Shown in pieces: positions 16,406 through 24,758 of a stretch of 64,000 bases of DNA (its first letter is position 1; every line of letters begins with the position of its first letter). The stretch is taken from contig NZ_JAUSWW010000001.1 in the NCBI RefSeq assembly GCF_030815415.1, forward strand, positions 4,650,001 through 4,714,000. Reading direction: 5' to 3'. The stretch is from Streptomyces canus. GTDB lineage: Bacteria > Actinomycetota > Actinomycetes > Streptomycetales > Streptomycetaceae. The notes beneath the pieces are model-generated. The model made no database searches. It saw nothing but the letters and a program-made list of their open reading frames with translations, and was not told the origin of the DNA. Both the position numbers and the translations under genes were made by a program.

Positions 16406-16905
16406 GCGCCCCCCACACCGACGTCGAGCAGGTGGAAGCCGCCAACACCACCTATTACGAGGCGATGGAGCGCGGCGACTTCGAGGAGCTGACCTCCCTC
16501 TGGCTCACCCCGGCCGACCTCGGCGTCGACGAGGAGTACCACGATCCGGCCGACAGCGGCGTGATCTCCTGCGTGCACCCCGGCTGGCCCGTGCTCACCG
16601 GCCGCGGCGAGGTCCTCAGGTCGTACGCGCTGATCATGGCGAACACCGACTACATCCAGTTCTTCCTCACCGACGTGCACGTCTCCGTCACCGGCGACAC
16701 CGCCCTCGTCAACTGCACCGAGAACATCCTCAGCGGCGGCCCCGCCCCCGAGGGCGGCGAGGAGCTCGGCCCGCTCGTCGGCCAGCTGGTGGTCGCGACC
16801 AACGTGTTCCGCCGCACCCCGTCCGGCTGGAAACTCTGGTCCCACCACGCCTCCCCCGTTCTGGCCGAAAACGACGGGGACGAACCGGACGGCACACCCT
16901 CCTGA
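16402..16905 (+). CDS. NTF2-like / SnoaL-type protein in the folate cluster
   Basis: 167 residues, GTG start overlapping the folP TGA by four bases. A cone-shaped NTF2-like fold is indicated by an N-terminal helix pair (VEAANTTYYEAMERGDFEEL), the CVHPGWPVLTGRGEVLRSYA segment, and C-terminal strands ending FRRTPSGWKLWSHHASP. Such proteins may be small enzymes (isomerases, cyclases) or binding subunits. Translational coupling to folP between folP and folB suggests a folate or pterin link, for instance a missing dephosphorylation or epimerisation step, but nothing in the sequence proves this. Confidence 0.85.
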   Translation: MSAPHTDVEQVEAANTTYYEAMERGDFEELTSLWLTPADLGVDEEYHDPADSGVISCVHPGWPVLTGRGEVLRSYALIMANTDYIQFFLTDVHVSVTGDTALVNCTENILSGGPAPEGGEELGPLVGQLVVATNVFRRTPSGWKLWSHHASPVLAENDGDEPDGTPS

Positions 16906-17153
16906 GCGGGTAGGCGCCCCCGCGGGGACCAAGAAGTGGTTGGAATCACGGACCTCCGGGTAGGGGCGGCTACCAACCCGTGAGCCACCGGGTTCCCCAG
17001 GGGAAACACCCGATGAAACCTCTGGCCCCGGCTCGGGTCGGCGCCCCCGTGGCCCGGCAGTGTCAGTGCCCGCAGGTAGATTCGTTCGAGGCCGGTGTGC
17101 CGTCCGCACACGACACGAACCGGCCGTCACCGACGATTGCAGGAGTGATTCGC

Positions 17154-17513
17154 GTGGATCGTGTCGCGCTGCGCGGCCTGAAGGCCCGCGGGCACCACGG
17201 TGTGTTCCCCGAGGAACGCGAGGAGGGCCAGACCTTCGTCGTGGACCTCGTCCTGGGACTGGACACCCGGCCGGCCGCCGCCGACGACGACCTGTCGAAG
17301 ACCGCGCACTACGGAATCGTGGCGGAGGAGGTGGTGGCCGTCGTCCAGGGCGAGCCCGTCAACCTCATCGAAACGCTCGCGGAGCGCATCGCGCAGGCCT
17401 GTCTGAAGCACGAAGAGGTCCAGGAGGTCGAGGTCTGCGTCCACAAACCGGACGCACCGATCACGGTCCCCTTCGACGACGTGACGATCACCATCACCCG
17501 GAGCCGAGTATGA
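17154..17513 (+). CDS. folB: Dihydroneopterin aldolase
   Basis: 119 residues. The enzyme cleaves 7,8-dihydroneopterin to 6-hydroxymethyl-dihydropterin and glycolaldehyde and forms an octameric ring. GHHGVFPEEREEGQ includes the substrate-binding Glu region, and VNLIETLAERIA and VCVHKPDAPI contain the catalytic Lys (HKP). The GTG start has an AGGAG site at 17141-17145, 8 bases upstream. A 248-bp gap separates it from the upstream gene and contains an imperfect inverted repeat around 17000-17013 but no gene I can see. Its TGA overlaps the folK ATG. Confidence 0.95.
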   Translation: MDRVALRGLKARGHHGVFPEEREEGQTFVVDLVLGLDTRPAAADDDLSKTAHYGIVAEEVVAVVQGEPVNLIETLAERIAQACLKHEEVQEVEVCVHKPDAPITVPFDDVTITITRSRV

Positions 17514-18121
17514 CTGCCTCGTTCACCGAGGGTCACAGCGACCCGACCGTCCAGCCGGTGCCCGCCTCCGTCGTACAGCAGGTCGACGCCGCCGACACCA
17601 CCCTGCACAACCCGCAACGGGCCGTGATCTCCCTCGGCGCCAACCTCGGCAACCGCCTGGAGACCCTCCAAGGGGCCATCGACGCCCTCGAGGACACCCC
17701 GGGCGTCCGCGTGAAGGCGGTCTCCCCGGTCTACGAGACGGAGCCGTGGGGCGTCGCGCCCGGCAGCCAGCCGTCGTACTTCAACGCGGTCGTCGTGGTG
17801 AAGACGACGCTGCCCCCGTCCTCGCTCCTGGAGCGGGCCCACGCGGTCGAGGAGGCCTTCCACCGCATACGGGACGAGCGCTGGGGCGCACGCACCCTCG
17901 ACGTCGACATCGTGGCCTACGCCGATGTCGTCTCCGACGACCCGACGCTCACGCTCCCCCACCCGCGCGCCCATGAACGCGCCTTCGTCCTGGTGCCGTG
18001 GAACGACGTGGAACCGCAGGCACAGCTCCCCGGCCGCGGCCCGGTGTCCGGCCTGCTGGCCACCGTCACCCGAATCGGCATCGAAGCCCGCCCGGACCTG
18101 GAACTCCGGCTGCCCGAGTAG
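17510..18121 (+). CDS. folK: 2-amino-4-hydroxy-6-hydroxymethyldihydropteridine pyrophosphokinase
   Basis: 203 residues, ATGA overlap with folB. HPPK transfers diphosphate from ATP to 6-hydroxymethyl-dihydropterin. Core motifs are ISLGANLGNR (about 42-51), SPVYETEPWG, FNAVVVV and the HPPK signature RDERWGARTLDVDIVAY, where the two Asp residues bind Mg. An extra N-terminal segment of about 38 residues precedes the usual start of the fold. It completes a folP-folB-folK block and feeds dihydropteroate synthase. Confidence 0.96.
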   Translation: MTASFTEGHSDPTVQPVPASVVQQVDAADTTLHNPQRAVISLGANLGNRLETLQGAIDALEDTPGVRVKAVSPVYETEPWGVAPGSQPSYFNAVVVVKTTLPPSSLLERAHAVEEAFHRIRDERWGARTLDVDIVAYADVVSDDPTLTLPHPRAHERAFVLVPWNDVEPQAQLPGRGPVSGLLATVTRIGIEARPDLELRLPE

Positions 18122-18177
18122 TCGTTAAGGTCAAAGCAACCACTGTCCGTGGGATCCGGGGGAGCTGAAGGGGCACC

Positions 18178-18663
18178 GTGAGAGAGCTGCGCATCAGGCT
18201 GCTGGCCGGCGTCTTCGTCATCGCCGCAATCCTGTCCTGGGCGGGCGCCCGCCTGTGGAACTCGATCGGGACCCTGCCCAGCGTCCCCCTGGCCGCCCCC
18301 ATCGTCCTCGCCCTGATCGCCGTGGTCCTCATCGCCACGGCGCTCTCGATCCGCTCCCGTCTCAAGGCCCAGCGTGAGCGCCGCCCCGAGGCCAAGGGCG
18401 TCGACCCCCTGATGGCGGCCCGCGCGGTCGTCTTCGGCCAGGCCAGCGCCCTCGTGGCCGCCCTGGTCGCCGGCATGTACGGCGGCACAGGCGTCTTCCT
18501 CCTGGAATCCCTCGACATCCCCGCCCGCCGCGACCAGGCCATCTACGCCGGCTTCTCGGTCCTGGCGGGTATCGCGGTCATAGTGGCCGCGATCTTCCTG
18601 GAGCGGGTCTGCAAGCTCCCGGAGGACGACGACCGGAACACGGGGGCGGCGTCGGCGGCATAG
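18178..18663 (+). CDS. DUF3180 membrane protein
   Basis: 161 residues with four predicted transmembrane helices (about 8-28, 36-58, 85-105, 120-140) and a charged tail (ERVCKLPEDDDRN). The GTG start has an AAGGGG ribosome site. It follows folK by 56 bp on the same strand, a position conserved in actinobacteria for DUF3180 proteins. Its role is unknown. It converges on folE. Confidence 0.85.
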   Translation: MRELRIRLLAGVFVIAAILSWAGARLWNSIGTLPSVPLAAPIVLALIAVVLIATALSIRSRLKAQRERRPEAKGVDPLMAARAVVFGQASALVAALVAGMYGGTGVFLLESLDIPARRDQAIYAGFSVLAGIAVIVAAIFLERVCKLPEDDDRNTGAASAA

Positions 18664-18720
18664 CGCCGAAAAGCCCTGCTCCGGGCCGCGCTCCAGGCCA
18701 CAGACGCTCTGTCCGGTGCG

Positions 18721-19326
18721 TCAGCGGGCCATGATGAGGCTCATCGCCTCATTGCGTGTCGCCGCGTCCCGCAGCTGCCCCCGCACCGCCGACGTTATGG
18801 TCTTCGCGCCCGGCTTGCGGATGCCGCGCATCGACATGCACATGTGCTCGCACTCGATGACGACGATCACACCGCGCGGCTCCAGGATCTCCATCAGGGA
18901 GTCCGCGATCTGCGTGGTGAGTCGTTCCTGCACCTGCGGCCGACGGGCGTAGACATCCACCAGCCGCGCCAGCTTGGACAGGCCGGTGATCTTGCCGGTG
19001 GTGGCCGGAATGTAGCCGACGTGCGCGACACCCCGGAACGGCACCAGGTGATGCTCACACGTGGAGTACACCTCGATGTCCTTCACGAGCACCATCTCGT
19101 CGTGCCCCAGGTCGAACGTCGTCGTCAGTACGTCCTCGGGCTTCTGCCACAGTCCGGCGAATATCTCCTGATACGCCCGAGCCACCCGCCCCGGCGTCTC
19201 CCTGAGCCCCTCCCGGTCAGGGTCCTCCCCCACCGCGATCAACAGCTCGCGCACCGCGTTCTCGGCGCGCTTCTCGTCGAAGTCGCCGATCGAGCCCTCG
19301 CCGTCCAGCGTCACGGGGTCGGTCAT
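18721..19326 (-). CDS. folE: GTP cyclohydrolase I
   Basis: 201 residues. The enzyme converts GTP to dihydroneopterin triphosphate, the first folate step. Visible motifs are the zinc-binding STCEHHLVPFRGVAHVGYIP (Cys and His ligands), GLSKLARLVDVYARRPQVQE and the C-terminal CEHMCMSMRGIRKPG with the third zinc Cys. The gene is on the opposite strand to folP-folB-folK and converges on them, and lies downstream of ftsH on the same strand, separated from it by a strong hairpin at 19371-19406. Confidence 0.97.
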   Translation of the reverse strand: MTDPVTLDGEGSIGDFDEKRAENAVRELLIAVGEDPDREGLRETPGRVARAYQEIFAGLWQKPEDVLTTTFDLGHDEMVLVKDIEVYSTCEHHLVPFRGVAHVGYIPATTGKITGLSKLARLVDVYARRPQVQERLTTQIADSLMEILEPRGVIVVIECEHMCMSMRGIRKPGAKTITSAVRGQLRDAATRNEAMSLIMAR

Positions 19327-19370
19327 CTCTGCCTCGTTCCTGGGTGTGCCTGCCGAAGCGGCCGAAAAGC

Positions 19371-19406
19371 GCCGCGCCCCCCAGGCTAGATCCTGGGGGG
19401 CGCGGC
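19371..19406. terminator. Hairpin terminator after ftsH
   Basis: A 15-bp perfect stem (19371-19385 with 19392-19406; GCCGCGCCCCCCAGG and its complement) and a 6-base loop CTAGAT. It lies between the ftsH stop and the folE start on the minus strand, and should insulate folE from ftsH transcription. Confidence 0.8.
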
Positions 19407-19446
19407 ATCCATTCCGGTCCTGGTGAGGTCACCGGGGCCCGGGGTG

Positions 19447-21486
19447 TCAGTTCTCCGGACGGTCCTCGGTGACCGGCTCGGCCGCCGGGGAGGAGTCCGC
19501 CGCCGTGGACTTGGCGGTGGTGATCGCCGGCGTCGCACCGTTGGCGCCGTTCGTCAGTGCGAGCTCCTTGGGGGAGAGCACCGGCGGACGGGTGGACGGC
19601 GTGCGGCGGGAGGAGCCGGTCCAGGCCGGCCGCGGGGGACGCTTGACGATGGGAGCGAAGACCTCGGCGATCTGCTCCTTGTTCAGCGTCTCCTTCTCCA
19701 GCAGCTGGAGCACGAGCGCGTCGAGGACGTCGCGGTTCTCGACCAGGATCTCCCAGGCCTCGTTGTGCGCCGTCTCGATGAGCTTCTTGACCTCCTCGTC
19801 GACCAGCGCGGCGACCTCTTCCGAGTAGTCACGCGGGTGCGACATCTCCCGGCCGAGGAACGGCTCGGTGTTGTCGCCACCGAACTTGATGGCGCCGAGA
19901 CGCTCGGTCATGCCGTACTGCGTGACCATCGCGCGGGCCGTCGCCGTGGCCTTCTCGATGTCGTTCGCGGCGCCCGTGGTCGGGTCGTGGAAGACCAGTT
20001 CCTCGGCCGCGCGGCCGCCCAGCATGTAGGCGAGCTGGTCGAGCATCTCGTTGCGCGTGGTCGAGTACTTGTCCTCGTCCGGGAGCACCATCGTGTAGCC
20101 CAGGGCACGGCCGCGGGACAGGATGGTGATCTTGTGGACGGGGTCGGAGTTCGGGGAGGCCGCCGCGACCAGGGCGTGTCCGCCCTCGTGGTACGCGGTG
20201 ATCTTCTTTTCCTTGTCCGACATGATCCGGGTCCGCTTCTGCGGGCCCGCCACGACGCGGTCGATGGCCTCGTCGAGCATGTGGTTGTCGATCAGCTTCT
20301 TGTCGCTGCGCGCCGTCAGGAGCGCCGCTTCGTTCAGCACGTTCGCCAGGTCCGCGCCGGTGAAGCCCGGCGTCCGGCGGGCGACCGCCGACAGGTCGAC
20401 GTCCGGTGCGACCGGCTTGCCCTTCTGGTGAACCTTGAGGATCTCCAGACGGCCCTGCATGTCCGGGCGGTCGACCGCGATCTGGCGGTCGAAGCGGCCG
20501 GGGCGCAGAAGAGCCGGGTCGAGGATGTCGGGCCGGTTCGTGGCGGCGATCAGGATGACGCCGCCCTTCACGTCGAAGCCGTCCATCTCGACGAGCAGCT
20601 GGTTCAGGGTCTGCTCGCGCTCGTCGTGACCACCGCCGAGGCCGGCGCCACGATGGCGGCCGACCGCGTCGATCTCGTCGACGAAGACGATCGCCGGGGC
20701 GTTCGCCTTGGCCTGCTCGAAGAGGTCACGGACTCGGGAGGCACCGACACCGACGAACATCTCGACGAAGTCGGAACCGGAGATCGAGTAGAACGGCACG
20801 CCTGCCTCACCCGCGACAGCACGCGCGAGCAGGGTCTTACCGGTGCCGGGCGGGCCGTACAGCAGTACGCCCTTGGGAATCTTGGCGCCGACGGCCTGGA
20901 ACTTCGCCGGCTCCTGGAGGAACTCCTTGATCTCGTGGAGCTCCTCGACGGCCTCGTCGGATCCGGCGACGTCGGCGAACGTCGTCTTGGGGGTGTCCTT
21001 GGTGATGAGCTTCGCCTTGGACTTCCCGAAGTTCATGACCCGGGAGCCGCCGCCCTGCATCTGATTCATCAGGAACAGGAAGACGACCACGATGAGGACG
21101 AAGGGGAGCAGGGAGAGCAGGATCCCGACGAAGGCGTTCTGCTTCGTCGGCGAGACGGTGTACCCGTCGGGGATCTGCTTCTGCTGGAACTTGCCCTGCA
21201 GGGTGTTGGCGATGTCCACACCCTGGTCGCCGATATAGCTCGCCTGGATCTTGGAGCTGCCCTCGACCTTTTGGCCGTCCTTGAGCTGGACCTTGATGGT
21301 CGACTCGTCGCCGGTGGTCAGCTTGGCTGATTCGACCTTGTTCTCATTGATCGCCTGGACCACCTGGCCGGTGTCCACCGTCTTGTAGCCGCCGGACGAG
21401 CCGACAACCTGCATCAACACGACCACGGCAAGGACGGCCAGCACGATCCACATGACCGGCCCACGGAAGTATCGCTTCACGTCCAT
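19447..21486 (-). CDS. ftsH: ATP-dependent zinc metalloprotease FtsH
   Basis: 679 residues from the ATG at 21486. N-terminal transmembrane helix (10-30), an extracytoplasmic domain, a second helix near 120-140 (LPFVLIVVVFLFLM), then an AAA+ module with Walker A GPPGTGKT, Walker B IVFVDEIDA, the second region of homology RPGRFDR, and an M41 protease domain with the zinc motif HEGGH. It degrades membrane and short-lived cytosolic proteins as a hexamer. The C-terminal 70 residues are Pro/Ala/Thr-rich and probably disordered. Alternative in-frame starts lie upstream (for example ATG 21522), since no strong ribosome site precedes 21486. Confidence 0.97.
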   Translation of the reverse strand: MDVKRYFRGPVMWIVLAVLAVVVLMQVVGSSGGYKTVDTGQVVQAINENKVESAKLTTGDESTIKVQLKDGQKVEGSSKIQASYIGDQGVDIANTLQGKFQQKQIPDGYTVSPTKQNAFVGILLSLLPFVLIVVVFLFLMNQMQGGGSRVMNFGKSKAKLITKDTPKTTFADVAGSDEAVEELHEIKEFLQEPAKFQAVGAKIPKGVLLYGPPGTGKTLLARAVAGEAGVPFYSISGSDFVEMFVGVGASRVRDLFEQAKANAPAIVFVDEIDAVGRHRGAGLGGGHDEREQTLNQLLVEMDGFDVKGGVILIAATNRPDILDPALLRPGRFDRQIAVDRPDMQGRLEILKVHQKGKPVAPDVDLSAVARRTPGFTGADLANVLNEAALLTARSDKKLIDNHMLDEAIDRVVAGPQKRTRIMSDKEKKITAYHEGGHALVAAASPNSDPVHKITILSRGRALGYTMVLPDEDKYSTTRNEMLDQLAYMLGGRAAEELVFHDPTTGAANDIEKATATARAMVTQYGMTERLGAIKFGGDNTEPFLGREMSHPRDYSEEVAALVDEEVKKLIETAHNEAWEILVENRDVLDALVLQLLEKETLNKEQIAEVFAPIVKRPPRPAWTGSSRRTPSTRPPVLSPKELALTNGANGATPAITTAKSTAADSSPAAEPVTEDRPEN

Positions 21487-21669
21487 CCATACGGAGCGGT
21501 GTCGCCCCGTCCCTCCTGCCATAGTGAGTTTGATAAGACAGTTCTTCTGACGGTACCCCAGCATTGTCGTCCGAAGACGCACAGGACGGCTGACGAACCC
21601 GTCTGCATGCTCCAACGGCGTGGTGCCCGCCAGGGTTCCCGATCTTCGTACGGGGCTGGGCCCTTCGGG

Positions 21670-22230
21670 TCAGCCGCCGTAGACGTGGGGCGCGAGCGTA
21701 CCGACGAACGGCAGGTTGCGGTACTTCTCGGCGTAGTCGAGGCCGTAGCCCACGACGAACTCGTTGGGGATGTCGAAGCCGACCCACTCGACGTCGATGG
21801 CGACCTTGGCGGCGTCCGGCTTGCGCAGCAGGGTGCACACCTTGAGCGTCTCCGGCTCGCGCGAGCCGAGGTTGGACAGCAGCCACGACAGGGTCAGGCC
21901 GGAGTCGATGATGTCCTCGACGATCAGGACGTGCTTGCCCTTGATGTCGGTGTCGAGGTCCTTGAGGATCCGGACGACACCGGAGGACTGGGTGCCCGCG
22001 CCGTACGACGACACGGCCATCCAGTCCATGGTGACGGGGGTGGACAGCGCCCGCGCGAGGTCGGCCATGACCATCACCGCGCCCTTCAGGACGCCGACGA
22101 TGAGCAGGTCCTTGCCCGCGTACTCCGCGTCGATCTTCGCGGCCAGCTCGACGAGCTTGGCGTCGATCTCTTCCTTGGTGATGAGCACCTCTTTGAGGTC
22201 GGTGCCCATGTCTTTCGCGTCCACCCGCAT
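21670..22230 (-). CDS. hpt: Hypoxanthine phosphoribosyltransferase
   Basis: 186 residues. It salvages hypoxanthine and guanine by transfer of ribose-5-phosphate from PRPP. The PRPP-binding motif VLIVEDIIDSGLTL is at about 104-117, and the flexible-loop SSYG and the purine-stacking region VEWVGFDIPNEFVVGYG are present. ATG 22230 (MRVDAKD) is chosen; ATG 22209 is also possible. It sits between tilS and ftsH on the same strand, the usual actinobacterial order tilS-hpt-ftsH. Confidence 0.96.
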   Translation of the reverse strand: MRVDAKDMGTDLKEVLITKEEIDAKLVELAAKIDAEYAGKDLLIVGVLKGAVMVMADLARALSTPVTMDWMAVSSYGAGTQSSGVVRILKDLDTDIKGKHVLIVEDIIDSGLTLSWLLSNLGSREPETLKVCTLLRKPDAAKVAIDVEWVGFDIPNEFVVGYGLDYAEKYRNLPFVGTLAPHVYGG

Positions 22231-22281
22231 CACTTTCGGTCGTCCCACCAGCTGTCCGGCCCCGCTGAGGGGCGTAAGGAT

Positions 22282-23310
22282 TCAGCCTTGCCGAATCACC
22301 AGTCTGCCACCCTGGCGCTGGGCGACGACCTTGCCGGGGAGATTGATGGCTCCCTGGCCGCGCCAGGCGGTGATCAGCCGGTCGACTTCCTCGATGTGGC
22401 GGGCGAAGAGCGAGCCTGCGGGGGCGCCGGCCTCGATGGCCGCGCGGCGCAGGATGCGGCGGCGCACGGCGGGCGGCAGGGCGTAGAGCTTGGCGCACTC
22501 GAGAAGGCCGGCGGCGTCGCGGACGGCGGTCTCGGCCTGGCTGGCCCAGGCGTCGAGGGCGTCGGCGTCGTCGCGGGAGAGCTGGGCCGTACGGGCGAGT
22601 GCCTCCACGACGCCTTTGCCGAGGGCCTTCTCCAGGGCGGGCAGGCCTTCGTGGCGCAGGCGGGAACGCGTGTACGCCGGGTCCGCGTTGTGCGGGTCGT
22701 CCCAGACGGGGAGCGACTGGACCAGACAGGCCTTGCGGGCGGTCTGCCGGTCGAGCTGGAGGAAGGGGCGGCGGTAACGGCCGCCGGCCCCCGAGACCGC
22801 GGCCATTCCCGACAGGGAGCGGATGCCGGAGCCGCGGGCGAGGCCCAGCAGCACGGTCTCGGCCTGGTCGTCGCGCGTGTGGCCGAGCAGGACGGCACAG
22901 GCTCCATGGCGCGCGGAGGCGGCGTCGAGGGCGGCGTAGCGGGCGTCGCGGGCGGCTGCTTCGGGTCCGCCTTCGCGGCCGACGGTCACGGCGACGGACT
23001 CGACGGGGTCGAGCCCGAGTTCGCGCAGGCGCAGGGCGACTTCGTCGGCGCGCAGATCGGAGCCGGGCTGGAGGCCGTGGTCGACGGTGATGCCACCCGC
23101 GCGGATGCCGAGTTTGGGGGCCTCGAACGCGAGAGCGGAGGCGAGGGCCATGGAGTCGGCGCCGCCGGAGCACGCCACGAGCACGAGCGGCGACGGTGGA
23201 CGCTCATGCGGGGTTTTCTCGGCGGAGGAGGTCTGATGGTCGTTGAGGATGTCGTGGAGGGCGCGGCGGACCGCCAGGCGTATCGCCGCGACCGCAGGAT
23301 GGGGACCCAT
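22282..23310 (-). CDS. tilS: tRNA(Ile)-lysidine synthetase
   Basis: 342 residues. The N-type ATP pyrophosphatase P-loop VACSGGADSMALA (about 45-57) and HTRDDQAETVLLGLARGSG identify TilS, which puts lysidine on the wobble C of tRNA-Ile(CAU) so it reads AUA. The C-terminal part holds the TilS substrate-binding region but the far C-terminal TilS_C domain is short, common in actinobacteria. First gene of tilS-hpt-ftsH on this strand. Confidence 0.95.
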   Translation of the reverse strand: MGPHPAVAAIRLAVRRALHDILNDHQTSSAEKTPHERPPSPLVLVACSGGADSMALASALAFEAPKLGIRAGGITVDHGLQPGSDLRADEVALRLRELGLDPVESVAVTVGREGGPEAAARDARYAALDAASARHGACAVLLGHTRDDQAETVLLGLARGSGIRSLSGMAAVSGAGGRYRRPFLQLDRQTARKACLVQSLPVWDDPHNADPAYTRSRLRHEGLPALEKALGKGVVEALARTAQLSRDDADALDAWASQAETAVRDAAGLLECAKLYALPPAVRRRILRRAAIEAGAPAGSLFARHIEEVDRLITAWRGQGAINLPGKVVAQRQGGRLVIRQG

Positions 23311-23502
23311 GTCCGGTTCCCTTCATGAAGTTTTCGGGGGTGAGACCCGAGTTCGGTCACTCAGAGTGTGTAGATGGTGACAGAACCGGGCCGTTCCCCG
23401 AGCATTGCACGCCTACCCAGGGCTCATGGTCCCTCGGACGGGTGATTGAAGGGGCGTTCGCCTGCCGTCGGCCGGTTTTCCTTCACGACCCCGCCGCGGG
23501 GC

Positions 23503-24627
23503 TCACGACTCGGCCTTGCGGTGCACCCTCGCGATCCAGTCCGCCGGTTTGGCGATCTCCGTCTTGGTCGGAAGGGTGTTGGGGGAGGTCCACACACGGT
23601 TGAAGCCGTCCATGCCGACCTCGTTGACGACCGCGCGTACGAAGCGTTCGCCGTCGCGGTACTGCCTGAGTTTGGCATCCAGACCGAGCAGCTTGCGCAG
23701 GGCCATGTCCAGGCGGGAGGCGCCCTTGGCGCGACGCTGCTGGAACTTCTCCCGGATCTCCTGGACGGTCGGTACGACTTCCGGACCCACTCCGTCCATC
23801 ACGAAGTCGGCGTGCCCCTCCAGGAGGGACATCACGGCGGTGAGGCGGCCGAGGATCTCCCGCTGGGCGGGCGTCTGCACGATCTCCACCAACGACCGTC
23901 CGCCGTCCTCCTCCTCACCCTCGGGGCGCCCGCCGGCAAGCGACTGGGCGGCTTCCCGGATGCGTTCCAGGACGGTCATGGGGTCGACCTCGGTCTCCCC
24001 CAAGAACGACTGGATTTCACCCTCCAGGTGGTCCCGCAGCCAGGGCACGGCGGTGAACTGCGTGCGGTGCGTCTCCTCGTGCAGGGTCACCCACAGGCGG
24101 AAGTCGTGGGGCTCCACGTCGAGTTCGCGCTCCACGTGCACGATGTTCGGCGCGACCAGCAGGAGGCGGCCGCCGCCGTTGGCGCCGGCGGGGAGTTCGC
24201 GGGTGGCCGGGGCGAAGGTCTCGTACTGGCCGAGGACGCGGGAGGCCAGGAAGGACAGCAGCATCCCGAGTTCGACGCCGGTCACCTTGCCGCCGACGGC
24301 GCCGAGGACCGCGCCGCCCGGAGTGCTGCCGCGACGTTCCTGCATCTTCTCCAGCAGCGGCTTCAGGAGTTCCCGGAAGCCGGCGACGTTCGCCTTGATC
24401 CAGCCCGCGCGGTCCACGACGAGGAGCGGGGTGTCGTGGGTCTCCTCGGTACCCATTCGAGTGAAGCCGCGGACGTGTTCCTCCGAGGCCCTGGCGTGCT
24501 TGCGCAACTCGGCGACGACGGCCCTGGCCTCGTCGCGGCTCACCTCCGGGCCCGGCCTCACGAGCCGGGTCGCGGTCGCCACCGCGAGATTCCAGTCGAC
24601 CATCTCTGCACCACCGATGCTCGTCAT
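23503..24627 (-). CDS. Zincin-like metallopeptidase (DUF2342 family)
   Basis: 374 residues. A clear zinc site, WVTLHEETHRTQF (HExxH), is followed by LLEGHADFVMDGVG, which supplies the third ligand and completes the gluzincin-like pattern of the actinobacterial zincin type 2 family. The family is often named coenzyme F420 biosynthesis associated, because of co-occurrence only. The N-terminal part is helical with no signal peptide, so it is probably cytoplasmic. Substrate unknown. It lies between dacB and tilS on the same strand. The ATG at 24627 has no strong ribosome site; ATG 24603 is an alternative. Confidence 0.85.
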   Translation of the reverse strand: MTSIGGAEMVDWNLAVATATRLVRPGPEVSRDEARAVVAELRKHARASEEHVRGFTRMGTEETHDTPLLVVDRAGWIKANVAGFRELLKPLLEKMQERRGSTPGGAVLGAVGGKVTGVELGMLLSFLASRVLGQYETFAPATRELPAGANGGGRLLLVAPNIVHVERELDVEPHDFRLWVTLHEETHRTQFTAVPWLRDHLEGEIQSFLGETEVDPMTVLERIREAAQSLAGGRPEGEEEDGGRSLVEIVQTPAQREILGRLTAVMSLLEGHADFVMDGVGPEVVPTVQEIREKFQQRRAKGASRLDMALRKLLGLDAKLRQYRDGERFVRAVVNEVGMDGFNRVWTSPNTLPTKTEIAKPADWIARVHRKAES

Positions 24628-24758
24628 GCGTCAACCGTACGTGAGCGTTCCCGCTTGGGGCAGGCCACAGAGGCCGGTTGCGGCTGACGGGCGCCGTGAG
24701 GTCGTCCGGGACGGGTGTGCCGGCGGAGACGGCTGTACGGCGGTAGCGGTGCCCTCGG

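Noticed and set aside
16906..17153. Possible tRNA or structured RNA in the 248-bp gap before folB
   Set aside because: Several short inverted repeats exist (around 17000-17013), but neither strand gives a cloverleaf with a T-loop GTTCRA motif and matching acceptor stem.
19423..21330. Long open frame antisense to ftsH
   Set aside because: FtsH is unmistakable on the minus strand; the opposite frame is rich in Val, Leu, Arg and Gly from complementary codons and has no start signals.
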